A DNA stretch of 43,220 bases from Lentisphaeraceae bacterium (lineage in GTDB: Bacteria > Verrucomicrobiota > Kiritimatiellia > RFP12 > DVOR01), in NCBI GenBank assembly GCA_004555175.1, contig SFJE01000016.1, positions 1 to 43,220 of the forward strand, in the 5' to 3' direction. A model generated the notes under the pieces. That model saw nothing but the letters and a program-made list of their open reading frames with translations. It did not search any database and was not told the origin of the DNA. Below are positions 1 to 6,646 of this stretch, piece by piece (positions within the stretch are counted from its first letter, which is position 1; every line of letters begins with the position of its first letter). Both the position numbers and the translations under genes were made by a program.

Positions 1-72
1 CTTATTGGTAATAAGGCCCCGTCTTATTCGCAATAAGACCCCGTCTTATTGGCAACAAGGCGGGGCCTTATT
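1..72. repeat. 22-bp-period palindromic tandem repeat
   Basis: Three consecutive 22-bp units start at 1, 23 and 45, and a fourth, diverging unit starts at 67. The first two units have the form CTTATT, 3 nt, AATAAG, then a CCCCGT-like tail; the third has ACAAGG in place of AATAAG and a CGGGGC tail. Each unit can therefore fold on itself. Units of the same type occur at 10559-10650 and 33715-33758. The function is unknown; there are no spacers, so this is not a CRISPR array. Confidence 0.8.
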
Positions 73-99
73 CATTCAAGTCGCTCGGGAAGCGAGTTA
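47..99 (+). repeat. 53-bp repeat, copy 1 (inverted partner at window end)
   Basis: These 53 bases are the exact reverse complement of 43168-43220. The element contains one 22-bp repeat unit and a short hairpin, TCGCTCGGGAAGCGA. Both copies lie upstream of a gene and point the same way relative to it: this one towards the translocator gene, the other towards the small reverse frame at 42897-43100. It may be a dispersed upstream element or simply the repeat at which an assembly ended. Confidence 0.85.
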
Positions 100-104
100 G
101 CTAC

Positions 105-134
105 TTGCTTGAGGAATGTTGGTTTTGGCACAAT
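105..134 (+). promoter_or_regulatory. possible promoter of the translocator operon
   Basis: TTGCTT at 105-110 and CACAAT at 129-134 are separated by 18 bp and lie about 100 bp upstream of the ATG at 236. The match is weak. An alternative is the extended -10-like TGTTAAAAA at 140-148. No operator is recognised. Confidence 0.3.
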
Positions 135-235
135 ACGGGTGTTAAAAATCGTGTAACCTTTTGGACCCTGAAGCGTAGACAGGGAGAACACGTCCTCCGG
201 GGCGCAGCATTGGAACACGAGAAAGGAGCCTTTTT

Positions 236-1930
236 ATGGGTATCGATGGCATCAACGGGAACAGCCAGGTCACTTGGACCAGCTTCTTGAACGCGGTTGA
301 AGAGGCGAGCAAGTCGGGGAAACTTGGCGAGGTGACGATTGAGAAGGGGAGCGAAGGGGTGACCTTTAGCGTCAAGGAGGGCGATGGCGTCCGTACGGCA
401 ACGCTCTCCTTCCCGGAGTTGGAGGCACCGGTAAATGTGGACCAGGCGGCGATTGGGACGCTGGTCGAGAAGCTTGCGGCGGGGGATGCGCTTAATCTTT
501 CGGCCGAGGAGCAGGCGAAGTTGCTTGCGGACCTGAAGGAGACGCTCTCGGGGTTGCTCTCGGCGGCGGCCGCGGAGGGGGTGAGCACGAGCGGATCCAC
601 GAGCTCGTCGGTCTTCTTTAACCTCTATCAGTTGATGGTGCTTTTGGCGCAGGTGGCCCAGGAGTTGCGCGATTCGACGCGTGACATCCGCGAGGCCGAG
701 AACCAGGCTGTCCAGGCGAGTATTCAGAATCAGGCAAATCAGCAGCGGTCGGCCGCACTCTTCGGCATGATTGGCGGGGCGATTGTCTGCGCGGTGCAGG
801 TGGTGGCGACGGGGGTGGGGCTGGCCAAGCAGGCCTCGGCCTTCAAGTCGCAGTTGAGCGCCCAGCACCAGAGTGGTGTCAGCCGTGCGCATGCCGATTT
901 GCAGATGGCCGAGTTGCAGGCTTCGAGCTCCGATGCCGCGCGGAACTATCAATCGAAGGTGAATGAGATGGGCCCGGAGCGGGCCACCGAGGTGCTCGCG
1001 ACCTTCGAGGGCTCGCAGCGCGCCGGGGTGGCCTACGTCAACTCCAAGACGACGGTGGCGAACCTCGAATCGAAACAGCAGGCCTTGCAGGGCGTGGAGC
1101 CGAAGTTAGCTACGTCCGAAGAGTTGGATACCGCCCGCGCCGAGGTGAAGACCTCCCAGGAAAATCTGACCACCGCCCAAAAGGCGCTGGACACCACCAA
1201 CGAACAGCTTGCAACCGCACAGCGCGAGGGCGCAACCGCCGAGCAGATTGAAGCGCTCAAGACCCAACAGGCTGAACAGCAGACGGCGGTTGGCCAGGCG
1301 AAGACGAACTTGGACACTGCCAAGCAGAATCTTGAGACGATGCAGAAGCAGAACGATGCGGCCGTGGTTGAACGCGACCTGCCCAAGGCCCGCGAGCAGC
1401 TTGAGAATGACCGTCAGGCCCTCCGCGCTGCGTTGACGAGCGAGGCGAGTCAGGCCCGGAGCGCCTATGAGGATGCCGTGGCCAACAACTCGCCTGATGC
1501 CAAGACTCTCAAGCAGCGCGCGGAGTTGGCCGAGGCCTATGCCGCCCAGGAACTCTCGAGCATCTCGACCGGCGAGGAGAAGGCCACCGCCATCACCGAG
1601 GCAAAGAATGCCTATAAGCAGGCCGATGCCCTGCTCACGCACTCCGAGAAGTTCCAGACCGCCCAGTATAACTCCGACCGGGCGCGGGCCTTCAACGACC
1701 TGATTGGCGTCCTCGGCAACCTGGGCAACACCCTCGTGCGCGGCGCGGCCGATATGATGAACGCCGAGGCCACCTCGATGGCCGCCGATCAGAAGGCCGC
1801 CGAGGAGGAACTCGATGAGGTCAAGGACCTCTTCCAGGGCGCGGGTGACCTCGCCAACGCGGTCTTGCAACTGATGCAGGGCGTCCAGCAATCCGAGAAC
1901 GACTCGATGCAGGAGACCATCCGGGCCTAA
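236..1930 (+). CDS. T3SS translocator-like protein (SctE/SseC/YopB type)
   Basis: The 564-aa product resembles the SseC/IpaB/YopB hydrophobic translocators that a type III secretion system inserts into the target membrane to form the pore. Seen: no signal peptide; a Ser/Ala-rich N-terminal third; a hydrophobic, Gly-rich segment at about residues 175-205 (around AALFGMIGGAIVCAVQVVATG); a long Ala/Gln/Glu-rich coiled coil at about 275-440; and an amphipathic C-terminus ending in a QSENDSMQETIRA-like tail, as in SseC-family proteins. The ATG at 236 follows AAAGGAG at 222-228. Four small EspA-like genes follow on the same strand. No chaperone or export-apparatus gene is visible. It could instead be a secreted coiled-coil effector; the assignment rests on architecture and neighbours, not on a database match. 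Confidence 0.65.
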   Translation: MGIDGINGNSQVTWTSFLNAVEEASKSGKLGEVTIEKGSEGVTFSVKEGDGVRTATLSFPELEAPVNVDQAAIGTLVEKLAAGDALNLSAEEQAKLLADLKETLSGLLSAAAAEGVSTSGSTSSSVFFNLYQLMVLLAQVAQELRDSTRDIREAENQAVQASIQNQANQQRSAALFGMIGGAIVCAVQVVATGVGLAKQASAFKSQLSAQHQSGVSRAHADLQMAELQASSSDAARNYQSKVNEMGPERATEVLATFEGSQRAGVAYVNSKTTVANLESKQQALQGVEPKLATSEELDTARAEVKTSQENLTTAQKALDTTNEQLATAQREGATAEQIEALKTQQAEQQTAVGQAKTNLDTAKQNLETMQKQNDAAVVERDLPKAREQLENDRQALRAALTSEASQARSAYEDAVANNSPDAKTLKQRAELAEAYAAQELSSISTGEEKATAITEAKNAYKQADALLTHSEKFQTAQYNSDRARAFNDLIGVLGNLGNTLVRGAADMMNAEATSMAADQKAAEEELDEVKDLFQGAGDLANAVLQLMQGVQQSENDSMQETIRA

Positions 1931-1938
1931 CCCCACGT

Positions 1939-1966
1939 GCGTGCCGGGCAGACGCGCCCGGCACGC
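1939..1966 (+). terminator. intercistronic GC hairpin after the translocator gene
   Basis: A perfect 11-bp stem (GCGTGCCGGGC at 1939-1949 pairing with 1956-1966) encloses a 6-nt loop in the 63-nt gap between the translocator gene and the first EspA-like gene. It has no T-tract, so it may act as an attenuator or an RNA-stability element rather than a full terminator. Confidence 0.6.
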
Positions 1967-1993
1967 GCCCCACCCCACTCTCGGGAGAAGCTT

Positions 1994-2554
1994 ATGGGCG
2001 TCTTGATTGAACGCAACAACATCGACGGGCTGAAGGTCTACGGCCAACAGCAGGTCGATTACACCGTCTCGGGCGTGGCACATCAGGGTTATGACGATGC
2101 CGTGCGTACGGCCGCCTTGAAGGAGTCCGAGGCCATCGAAGCCGAGACCCAAGCGTATATGGACATTCTCTCGGCGCGGCAACAGAAGTTGAGCGAACTG
2201 GGCGACGCGCTCGCCATCCTCGCCAAGGCCGTCACCTCGATGAAGGCCAAGAGCCAGACCTCCAGCGACAAGTCCAGCGAGATGGCCTACGACCTTCAGC
2301 GCGCGCAATCCATCCTCTCGAAGTATGGCATCTCCCTCTCCCTGACCGACAACAACACCAAGGTGACCCGCGAGCAGGCCACCAAGGCGCAGAACAACTG
2401 TCAGTACGAGATGGACAACGAGAACAACGACCTCCAACAGGATATGGTCACCGCCCAGGGGCTCGTCTCGAAGCGCGACAACGCTTTCTCGATGGCCTCC
2501 AAGCTCGTCAAGAAGGTCCACGGCACCGCCGACTTGCTGATAAACAACCTCTGA
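1994..2554 (+). CDS. EspA-like T3SS filament/translocator protein, paralogue 1
   Basis: The 186-aa protein is alpha-helical, lacks a signal peptide and membrane segments, and is the first of four consecutive paralogues. Length and layout fit the EspA/SseB family: a helical N-terminal half, a central variable region with SSDKSSEMAYD, then a C-terminal coiled coil rich in Asn and Gln with the shared motif DMVTAQGLVSKRDNAFS. EspA proteins polymerise into the hollow filament that extends a T3SS needle. The start is the ATG at 1994, preceded by GGGAGAAG; an upstream in-frame start at 1937 would run through the intercistronic hairpin and is unlikely. The family call is inferred from architecture. 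Confidence 0.6.
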   Translation: MGVLIERNNIDGLKVYGQQQVDYTVSGVAHQGYDDAVRTAALKESEAIEAETQAYMDILSARQQKLSELGDALAILAKAVTSMKAKSQTSSDKSSEMAYDLQRAQSILSKYGISLSLTDNNTKVTREQATKAQNNCQYEMDNENNDLQQDMVTAQGLVSKRDNAFSMASKLVKKVHGTADLLINNL

Positions 2555-2557
2555 TTG

Positions 2558-2566
2558 TGCTACACT
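2558..2566 (+). promoter_or_regulatory. extended -10 element before EspA-like paralogue 2
   Basis: TGCTACACT lies in the 36-nt gap between paralogues 1 and 2, starting 3 nt after the upstream stop codon. The same nine bases form the putative -10 of dapF (6614-6622, reverse strand). A start site near 2573 would leave a leader of about 18 nt containing GCGAGGAA. It could give the last three genes a separate transcript. Confidence 0.45.
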
Positions 2567-2590
2567 CTCCCCCGAGAAAGCGAGGAACCT

Positions 2591-3205
2591 ATGGCTATCA
2601 ATAGCGTCCAAGTGTGCGACAACATCGGCTCGATGTGGGGCGTCTCCGTCAAGGACTACAAGCTCGATGGCGTGCAGACCGACCTGCAGGACTTGCTGGT
2701 GGCCGTCTCCAAGCAGCGCGCCAACGCCGTCGAGCAAGAGGTCACCCCTCTGAGCAAGCGGATGGAGGCGCGCAACGACCTCCTCGAGAAGTTCGGCAAC
2801 GCCCTCGCTGAGCTCACCAAGATTCAGGCCTCCTTCAAGTCCGATGACCCCGGCTCTAAGGATATGACCGGTTGGATGAGCTCCTCGACTGCGAGCTTGC
2901 TCAAAACCCTCGGCTACTCCCCAACAACCATCTCCAACATCTCCGAGGGCGACTACAAGGACACCGAGAAGCGCCCGGACTTCTATTACTCTTCCGCTGA
3001 CAGAAGCTACAGCGCCAATAAGAAAACCATTGAGGGGATGATTCAGTCCGTCAAGAGCAAGATTGATGGCTTGAACACCGATGCCCAGAGCGATATGACG
3101 CGCCTGCAGTCGCTCGTCGACCGCCGCGACGAGGCCTACTCCACAGCCACTAACCTGATGACCGATGTCAGCGACACCCGCTCGAACGCCATCCGCAATA
3201 TGTAA
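2591..3205 (+). CDS. EspA-like T3SS filament/translocator protein, paralogue 2
   Basis: This 204-aa helical protein has no signal peptide or membrane segment. The N-terminus begins MAINSVQVCDN. The C-terminal third carries the family motif as DMTRLQSLVDRRDEAYS followed by an Asn/Thr-rich helix, aligning with paralogues 1, 3 and 4. The central segment is longer and contains a Tyr/Asp-rich stretch (DFYYSSADRSYS) absent from the others, so the four are not simple copies. The ATG at 2591 follows GCGAGGAA; an in-frame upstream ATG-less extension to 2555 would overlap the -10-like element. It probably works with its neighbours as a filament or tip subunit, by inference. Confidence 0.6.
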   Translation: MAINSVQVCDNIGSMWGVSVKDYKLDGVQTDLQDLLVAVSKQRANAVEQEVTPLSKRMEARNDLLEKFGNALAELTKIQASFKSDDPGSKDMTGWMSSSTASLLKTLGYSPTTISNISEGDYKDTEKRPDFYYSSADRSYSANKKTIEGMIQSVKSKIDGLNTDAQSDMTRLQSLVDRRDEAYSTATNLMTDVSDTRSNAIRNM

Positions 3206-3212
3206 GGTAGTT

Positions 3213-3725
3213 ATGGCAATCGGCATCACCCAAATCGCAACCAACGCCTACGCCCCCGACGGCGCGCAGGCCATCAACCTCTTCTCCCTAGGCGAGGCGC
3301 AGAACCTCACCCTCGGCCAACTGGTTGCCGCCATCTGTATTCAGGCCGCAGATGCCTACGAGGCCCAGAGCGTCTCGCGGATGAACCGGATGAACTTGCG
3401 CGTCGACAACCTGGAGCAGGCCTCCGAAATCCTCTCTAAGCTCGCCAACGGCACAATGTCCAGCAGCGAGTGGTCCGCCGCCAAGACCTTCCTCAACGCC
3501 ACCTACGGCATCACCGGTCTGCCCAACAGCATCTCGGCTTACAACGACCGGTTGGATGCCACACGCACCATCGGTGCCACCCTTGAAGGCCAAACCAGCG
3601 ACACGCAGCAGGATATGATTGAGGTTCAGTCCCTCATCTCCCAGCGCGATGTCTCCTACTCCACCTCCACCAATATCCTTCGCGCGCTGAGCACCTCCAA
3701 TCAGAGCACGGCCGCCAACTTCTAA
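3213..3725 (+). CDS. EspA-like T3SS filament/translocator protein, paralogue 3
   Basis: At 170 aa this is the shortest of the four paralogues. It starts MAIGITQIATNAY and has the family motif near the C-terminus as DMIEVQSLISQRDVSYS, followed by TNILRALSTSNQ. The N-terminal third has an amphipathic helix (LGQLVAAICIQAADAYEAQ) that closely matches one in paralogue 4 (VGQLVMALCLSRATELEDK), making 3 and 4 the nearest pair. Only 7 nt separate it from paralogue 2, with AAGGTAG as the ribosome-binding site, so it is surely cotranscribed. The function is inferred from family architecture. Confidence 0.6.
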   Translation: MAIGITQIATNAYAPDGAQAINLFSLGEAQNLTLGQLVAAICIQAADAYEAQSVSRMNRMNLRVDNLEQASEILSKLANGTMSSSEWSAAKTFLNATYGITGLPNSISAYNDRLDATRTIGATLEGQTSDTQQDMIEVQSLISQRDVSYSTSTNILRALSTSNQSTAANF

Positions 3726-3735
3726 GGAGCCCGTT

Positions 3736-4374
3736 ATGCCCATCGAAGTCATCACCCAAAGTCTCTTCGCCGACTCGGCCAACCGCCCCGCCGAGTGGTT
3801 CGATGCCAACGGCAACTCCCTTCTCCAGCGCAATGTCTACAAGGTCGACGGCGTCACCGGCATCGCCGCCGATGGCTCCCTCTCCGTCGGCCAGCTGGTG
3901 ATGGCCCTCTGCCTCTCGCGCGCCACCGAACTTGAGGACAAGATTATCGAGCTGATGAACGAGATCAGCACGAACACCGATAAGCTCAACACCATCAGCG
4001 CCGCCCAGAGCGACCTCTCCACCTGGCTCGCCGAGCACACCTCCGACACCTCCAGGCTCAATAGAGATACCACCCTCGCCTCCGGCAAAACTTGGAGACA
4101 GTGGATTACAGAACTCAACGCCCTCGGCTTCAACATCCCAACAACATACGATTGGGCCGGGCGCACCTACCCCATTGAAGCCTACACGCAGGACCAACTC
4201 AACTCCTATGTCTCCGAGATGGACTCGCGGATGGACGAACTCAACACCTTCTCCCAAGAGACGATGATCTCCCTGCAATCCACCACCAGCAAGCGCGACC
4301 AAGCCTACGACATGATCTCCAACATCCTCAAGTCCCTCAACACCACCCTCTCCGGCAACGCCAACAATATCTAA
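3736..4374 (+). CDS. EspA-like T3SS filament/translocator protein, paralogue 4
   Basis: This 212-aa helical, cytosolic-type protein ends the array. It shares the hydrophobic helix VGQLVMALCLSRA with paralogue 3 and the C-terminal motif as ETMISLQSTTSKRDQAYD, followed by ISNILKSLNTTLSGNANNI. A central insertion with Trp/Tyr residues (around TTYDWAGRTYP) is specific to it. The ATG at 3736 has AAGGAG upstream. Its TAA (4372-4374) overlaps the TAG of the convergent acyltransferase gene, so there is no room for an intergenic terminator. The family call is inferred. Confidence 0.6.
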   Translation: MPIEVITQSLFADSANRPAEWFDANGNSLLQRNVYKVDGVTGIAADGSLSVGQLVMALCLSRATELEDKIIELMNEISTNTDKLNTISAAQSDLSTWLAEHTSDTSRLNRDTTLASGKTWRQWITELNALGFNIPTTYDWAGRTYPIEAYTQDQLNSYVSEMDSRMDELNTFSQETMISLQSTTSKRDQAYDMISNILKSLNTTLSGNANNI

Positions 4375-4985
4375 CCGCGGGCGAGGGGGAGGGCGGGGGA
4401 GCCGAAGGCGGTGGTGTTGGCGGGGAGGTTGGAGAGCAGGGTGGAGCCAGCGCCGAGGGTGGCGTTGTCCCCTACCCGCTTACTGGGCATTACTTGCGCG
4501 CCAGTGTGAAGCGTGACCCCTGAGCCGAGCGTGGCGTAGCCACCGACAAAGGCGGTGGTATCCATTCTTAAGAAATCTCCAGCGCAGACATCGTGCCCAA
4601 GGACGGCGCCAGTTTGCATAAAGAGGAAGTCGCCCACCACGGCATCGGCCCCAACATAGGCCCCTGGCGCGAGAATGGCGCCTTCGCCGAGGGTGGCGTG
4701 GTAGACGCGAGCGGCGGGATGGATACAACTGGCGAAGCGGGCACCACGCTCCCGGAGGAGCTCAACGCAGCGGCGGCGGATGGGGTTTTGCCCAATGCCA
4801 CAGAGAATTGGTGCGGAGAGCGGGGCGGAGGCCACGGAGCCGACCACAGGGGGATAATCGCGTAGCGCGGCCAAGGCATCCGGGCGGTCATCGATAAAGC
4901 CCATCGGCGTAAGGCCGGCTTCGCGCGCCCACCAATAGAGTTCGCGACCAAGTCCGCCGGCACCGAGAATGAGGACGGGATTCAT
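4371..4985 (-). CDS. NeuD/PglD-like sugar O- or N-acyltransferase
   Basis: This 204-aa member of the left-handed beta-helix acyltransferase family transfers an acetyl (or related) group to a nucleotide sugar or sialic-acid-type sugar for surface glycans. The N-terminal Rossmann-like strand MNPVLILGAGGLGREL and the FIDD segment are typical of NeuD/PglD. The C-terminal half shows hexapeptide turns (GEGAILAPGAYVGADAVVGD and on) and the His of LGHD, the usual catalytic base position. The start is chosen at 4985 because NeuD proteins begin directly with the first strand; an ATG two codons upstream (4991) is equally possible. It follows rsmE by about 10 nt. The sugar substrate cannot be told. Confidence 0.75.
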   Translation of the reverse strand: MNPVLILGAGGLGRELYWWAREAGLTPMGFIDDRPDALAALRDYPPVVGSVASAPLSAPILCGIGQNPIRRRCVELLRERGARFASCIHPAARVYHATLGEGAILAPGAYVGADAVVGDFLFMQTGAVLGHDVCAGDFLRMDTTAFVGGYATLGSGVTLHTGAQVMPSKRVGDNATLGAGSTLLSNLPANTTAFGSPALPLARG

Positions 4986-4995
4986 AGGCATCTGT

Positions 4996-5730
4996 TCAGA
5001 GGGTGAAACCGAGGCAGGCGAGCCGATCGCGCACCACGCAGGGGAGGGCAACGGCAGCCGTGTCCGTGCGCAAGGGGCGCGGGCCGAGGGTGAAGGGTTG
5101 GAAGCCGTGCTCGGCAAAAGCGGCATTCTCGGCCTCGGTCCAGCCGCCATCGGGGCCAACGGCAATCAGGGGCACACCCAGACCGCCGGGCGGCAGGGCG
5201 AAGGGAGCGCCATCGGGCGCAGGATTGGCCAAGAGGCGCAAGCCGGATACTTCGGGCAGGGCGGACCAGAGGTCTCGCAAACGCGGCAGGAGGCGGAGCT
5301 TAGGCAGGGCGGTGGTGCCCCCCTGCATGAGTCCCTCCAGCAGGACAGGCGTATACTCCTCCGGTCGGAGCAGGTGCATCGAAAAGTAGCTCTTCTCCAC
5401 CTTGGCCGCGCCGACAATAAAGAGGTTGCGCACGCCCAGCGTGGCCGATTGAAAGAGGATGCGCTTGAGGGACCGTGGCCGCGGCAAAGCAAGAATAAGG
5501 TCATACCACGGCGGCAAGGCGGGCGTTTGGCAGTCAACCGTGAAGCGCACCACCTGCCCCTCCACGGCCACCACGCGCCCGATGCCCACCGGCCCATCAA
5601 TGAAGCCGACGCGGAAGGTGCTACCTGGCGCGGCGTGCAGAAAGGTGCGCAGGTGCTCGGCGCGCGCATCGCTGAGCGTGCAACAGCCGCCCTCGGTACA
5701 CTCCTCGCGGGAGATTAGGATGAGGTTCAT
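4996..5730 (-). CDS. rsmE: 16S rRNA (uracil-1498-N3)-methyltransferase RsmE
   Basis: The 244-aa SPOUT-class methyltransferase uses S-adenosylmethionine to methylate N3 of U1498 in 16S rRNA. Seen: an N-terminal PUA-like barrel and the two C-terminal knot motifs GPDGGWTEAE (GPEGG motif) and LGPRPLRTDTAA (LGxRILRxETA motif), which form the cofactor pocket. The length matches the family. The gene lies in a short reverse-strand run with dapF upstream and the NeuD-like gene downstream, with about 16 nt between dapF and rsmE, so the three are probably one transcript starting at the dapF promoter. Confidence 0.92.
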   Translation of the reverse strand: MNLILISREECTEGGCCTLSDARAEHLRTFLHAAPGSTFRVGFIDGPVGIGRVVAVEGQVVRFTVDCQTPALPPWYDLILALPRPRSLKRILFQSATLGVRNLFIVGAAKVEKSYFSMHLLRPEEYTPVLLEGLMQGGTTALPKLRLLPRLRDLWSALPEVSGLRLLANPAPDGAPFALPPGGLGVPLIAVGPDGGWTEAENAAFAEHGFQPFTLGPRPLRTDTAAVALPCVVRDRLACLGFTL

Positions 5731-5746
5731 CGGCGGAGGAGGGCGC

Positions 5747-6589
5747 TTACTCGATGGCCGCCAGGTCGCTCCCCAGGAGCGAGAGGTCGATGGTGCCGTG
5801 ATAGACCTCGCGGACCGGCCCGGTCAGCGTCAGCCCCGTGCAACGGTTACCGCGCCAATCGGCATCGACCGAGAGCATAAAGCCTCCGCCCGTGCGCACC
5901 ACCACCGGGAGCGTCCCGGCGTGCGCTTCCACAGCTGTAATCGCGGCCGCCACGGCCCCCGTGCCACACGCGCCAGACTCCGCCTCCACGCCCCGCTCAT
6001 AGGTGCGCATACTCAGCCGGTTCGGCTCGCGTTGGGCCACAAAGTCCACATTGACCCCCTCCGGAGCGAAGGCCTGGTGCAGACGGATTGCGCGCCCCAA
6101 GCTCTCAATATCCACCGCCTCAGGACTCTCGGTGCGCACGACGAAGTGCGGCACGCCGGTGTTGATATAGTCACCCTCCACCTGCTGCCCCTCGACATTC
6201 AGCACCATTCCGTAGGAGCGCGCGGTCGGCTCGGGCATCCAAACCTTGACATTGCAGCTATCCATCAGCTCGGCATCCAGCAGCCCGCAGGAGGTCTCCA
6301 TCGTCATCACCCGGGGGGCGGCACCAATCTTGTGGGCGAACCAGGCGGCACAACGCGCGCCATTGCCGCACATTGCCACCTCCGTGCCATCGGGGTTCAG
6401 GAAGCGCATCCGGAAGTCGGCACGGTTGGATTGCTGGATGAGGATAATGCCCTCGCAGCCCACGCCGGTCCGCCGCGCGGCCAAGAGGCTCATCAGCACA
6501 TAGTCCTGCCACGGCACCTGCCCCTCGCGATCGTCGAGCATCACGAAGTCATTGGCTGCACCATGCATCTTGGTAAACTCTAATACCAT
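5747..6589 (-). CDS. dapF: diaminopimelate epimerase
   Basis: This 280-aa enzyme converts LL-diaminopimelate to the meso form for lysine and peptidoglycan synthesis. Both catalytic cysteines are in place: MCGNGARCAAWF (first) and ESGACGTGAVAA (second). The N-terminal KMHGAANDFV segment is typical of the family. The start is taken at the ATG at 6589 because an AGGAG lies just upstream; the frame stays open further but would include the promoter. An extended -10 (TGCTACACT) sits 25-33 nt upstream. With murA nearby, it shows active peptidoglycan synthesis. Confidence 0.95.
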   Translation of the reverse strand: MVLEFTKMHGAANDFVMLDDREGQVPWQDYVLMSLLAARRTGVGCEGIILIQQSNRADFRMRFLNPDGTEVAMCGNGARCAAWFAHKIGAAPRVMTMETSCGLLDAELMDSCNVKVWMPEPTARSYGMVLNVEGQQVEGDYINTGVPHFVVRTESPEAVDIESLGRAIRLHQAFAPEGVNVDFVAQREPNRLSMRTYERGVEAESGACGTGAVAAAITAVEAHAGTLPVVVRTGGGFMLSVDADWRGNRCTGLTLTGPVREVYHGTIDLSLLGSDLAAIE

Positions 6590-6613
6590 CTCAAACTCCT
6601 TCATTCGCCCGAT

Positions 6614-6622
6614 AGTGTAGCA
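6614..6622 (-). promoter_or_regulatory. extended -10 promoter of dapF
   Basis: On the reverse strand the sequence reads TGCTACACT, ending 24 nt before the dapF ATG with an AGGAG between. It is identical to the element at 2558-2566. No convincing -35 is seen. Confidence 0.5.
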
Positions 6623-6646
6623 CACTCTGCGGCGGTGGGCAGACGC

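Noticed and set aside
126..143. Sigma-54 promoter (TGGCAC at 126-131)
   Set aside because: The required GC of the -12 box is missing at the correct distance from the GG, and no activator gene is nearby.
1106..3244. 712-aa open frame on the reverse strand
   Set aside because: It lies opposite three well-supported forward genes, its protein is a Gly/Val/Leu/His-rich shadow without domains, and such long antisense frames are expected at this GC content.
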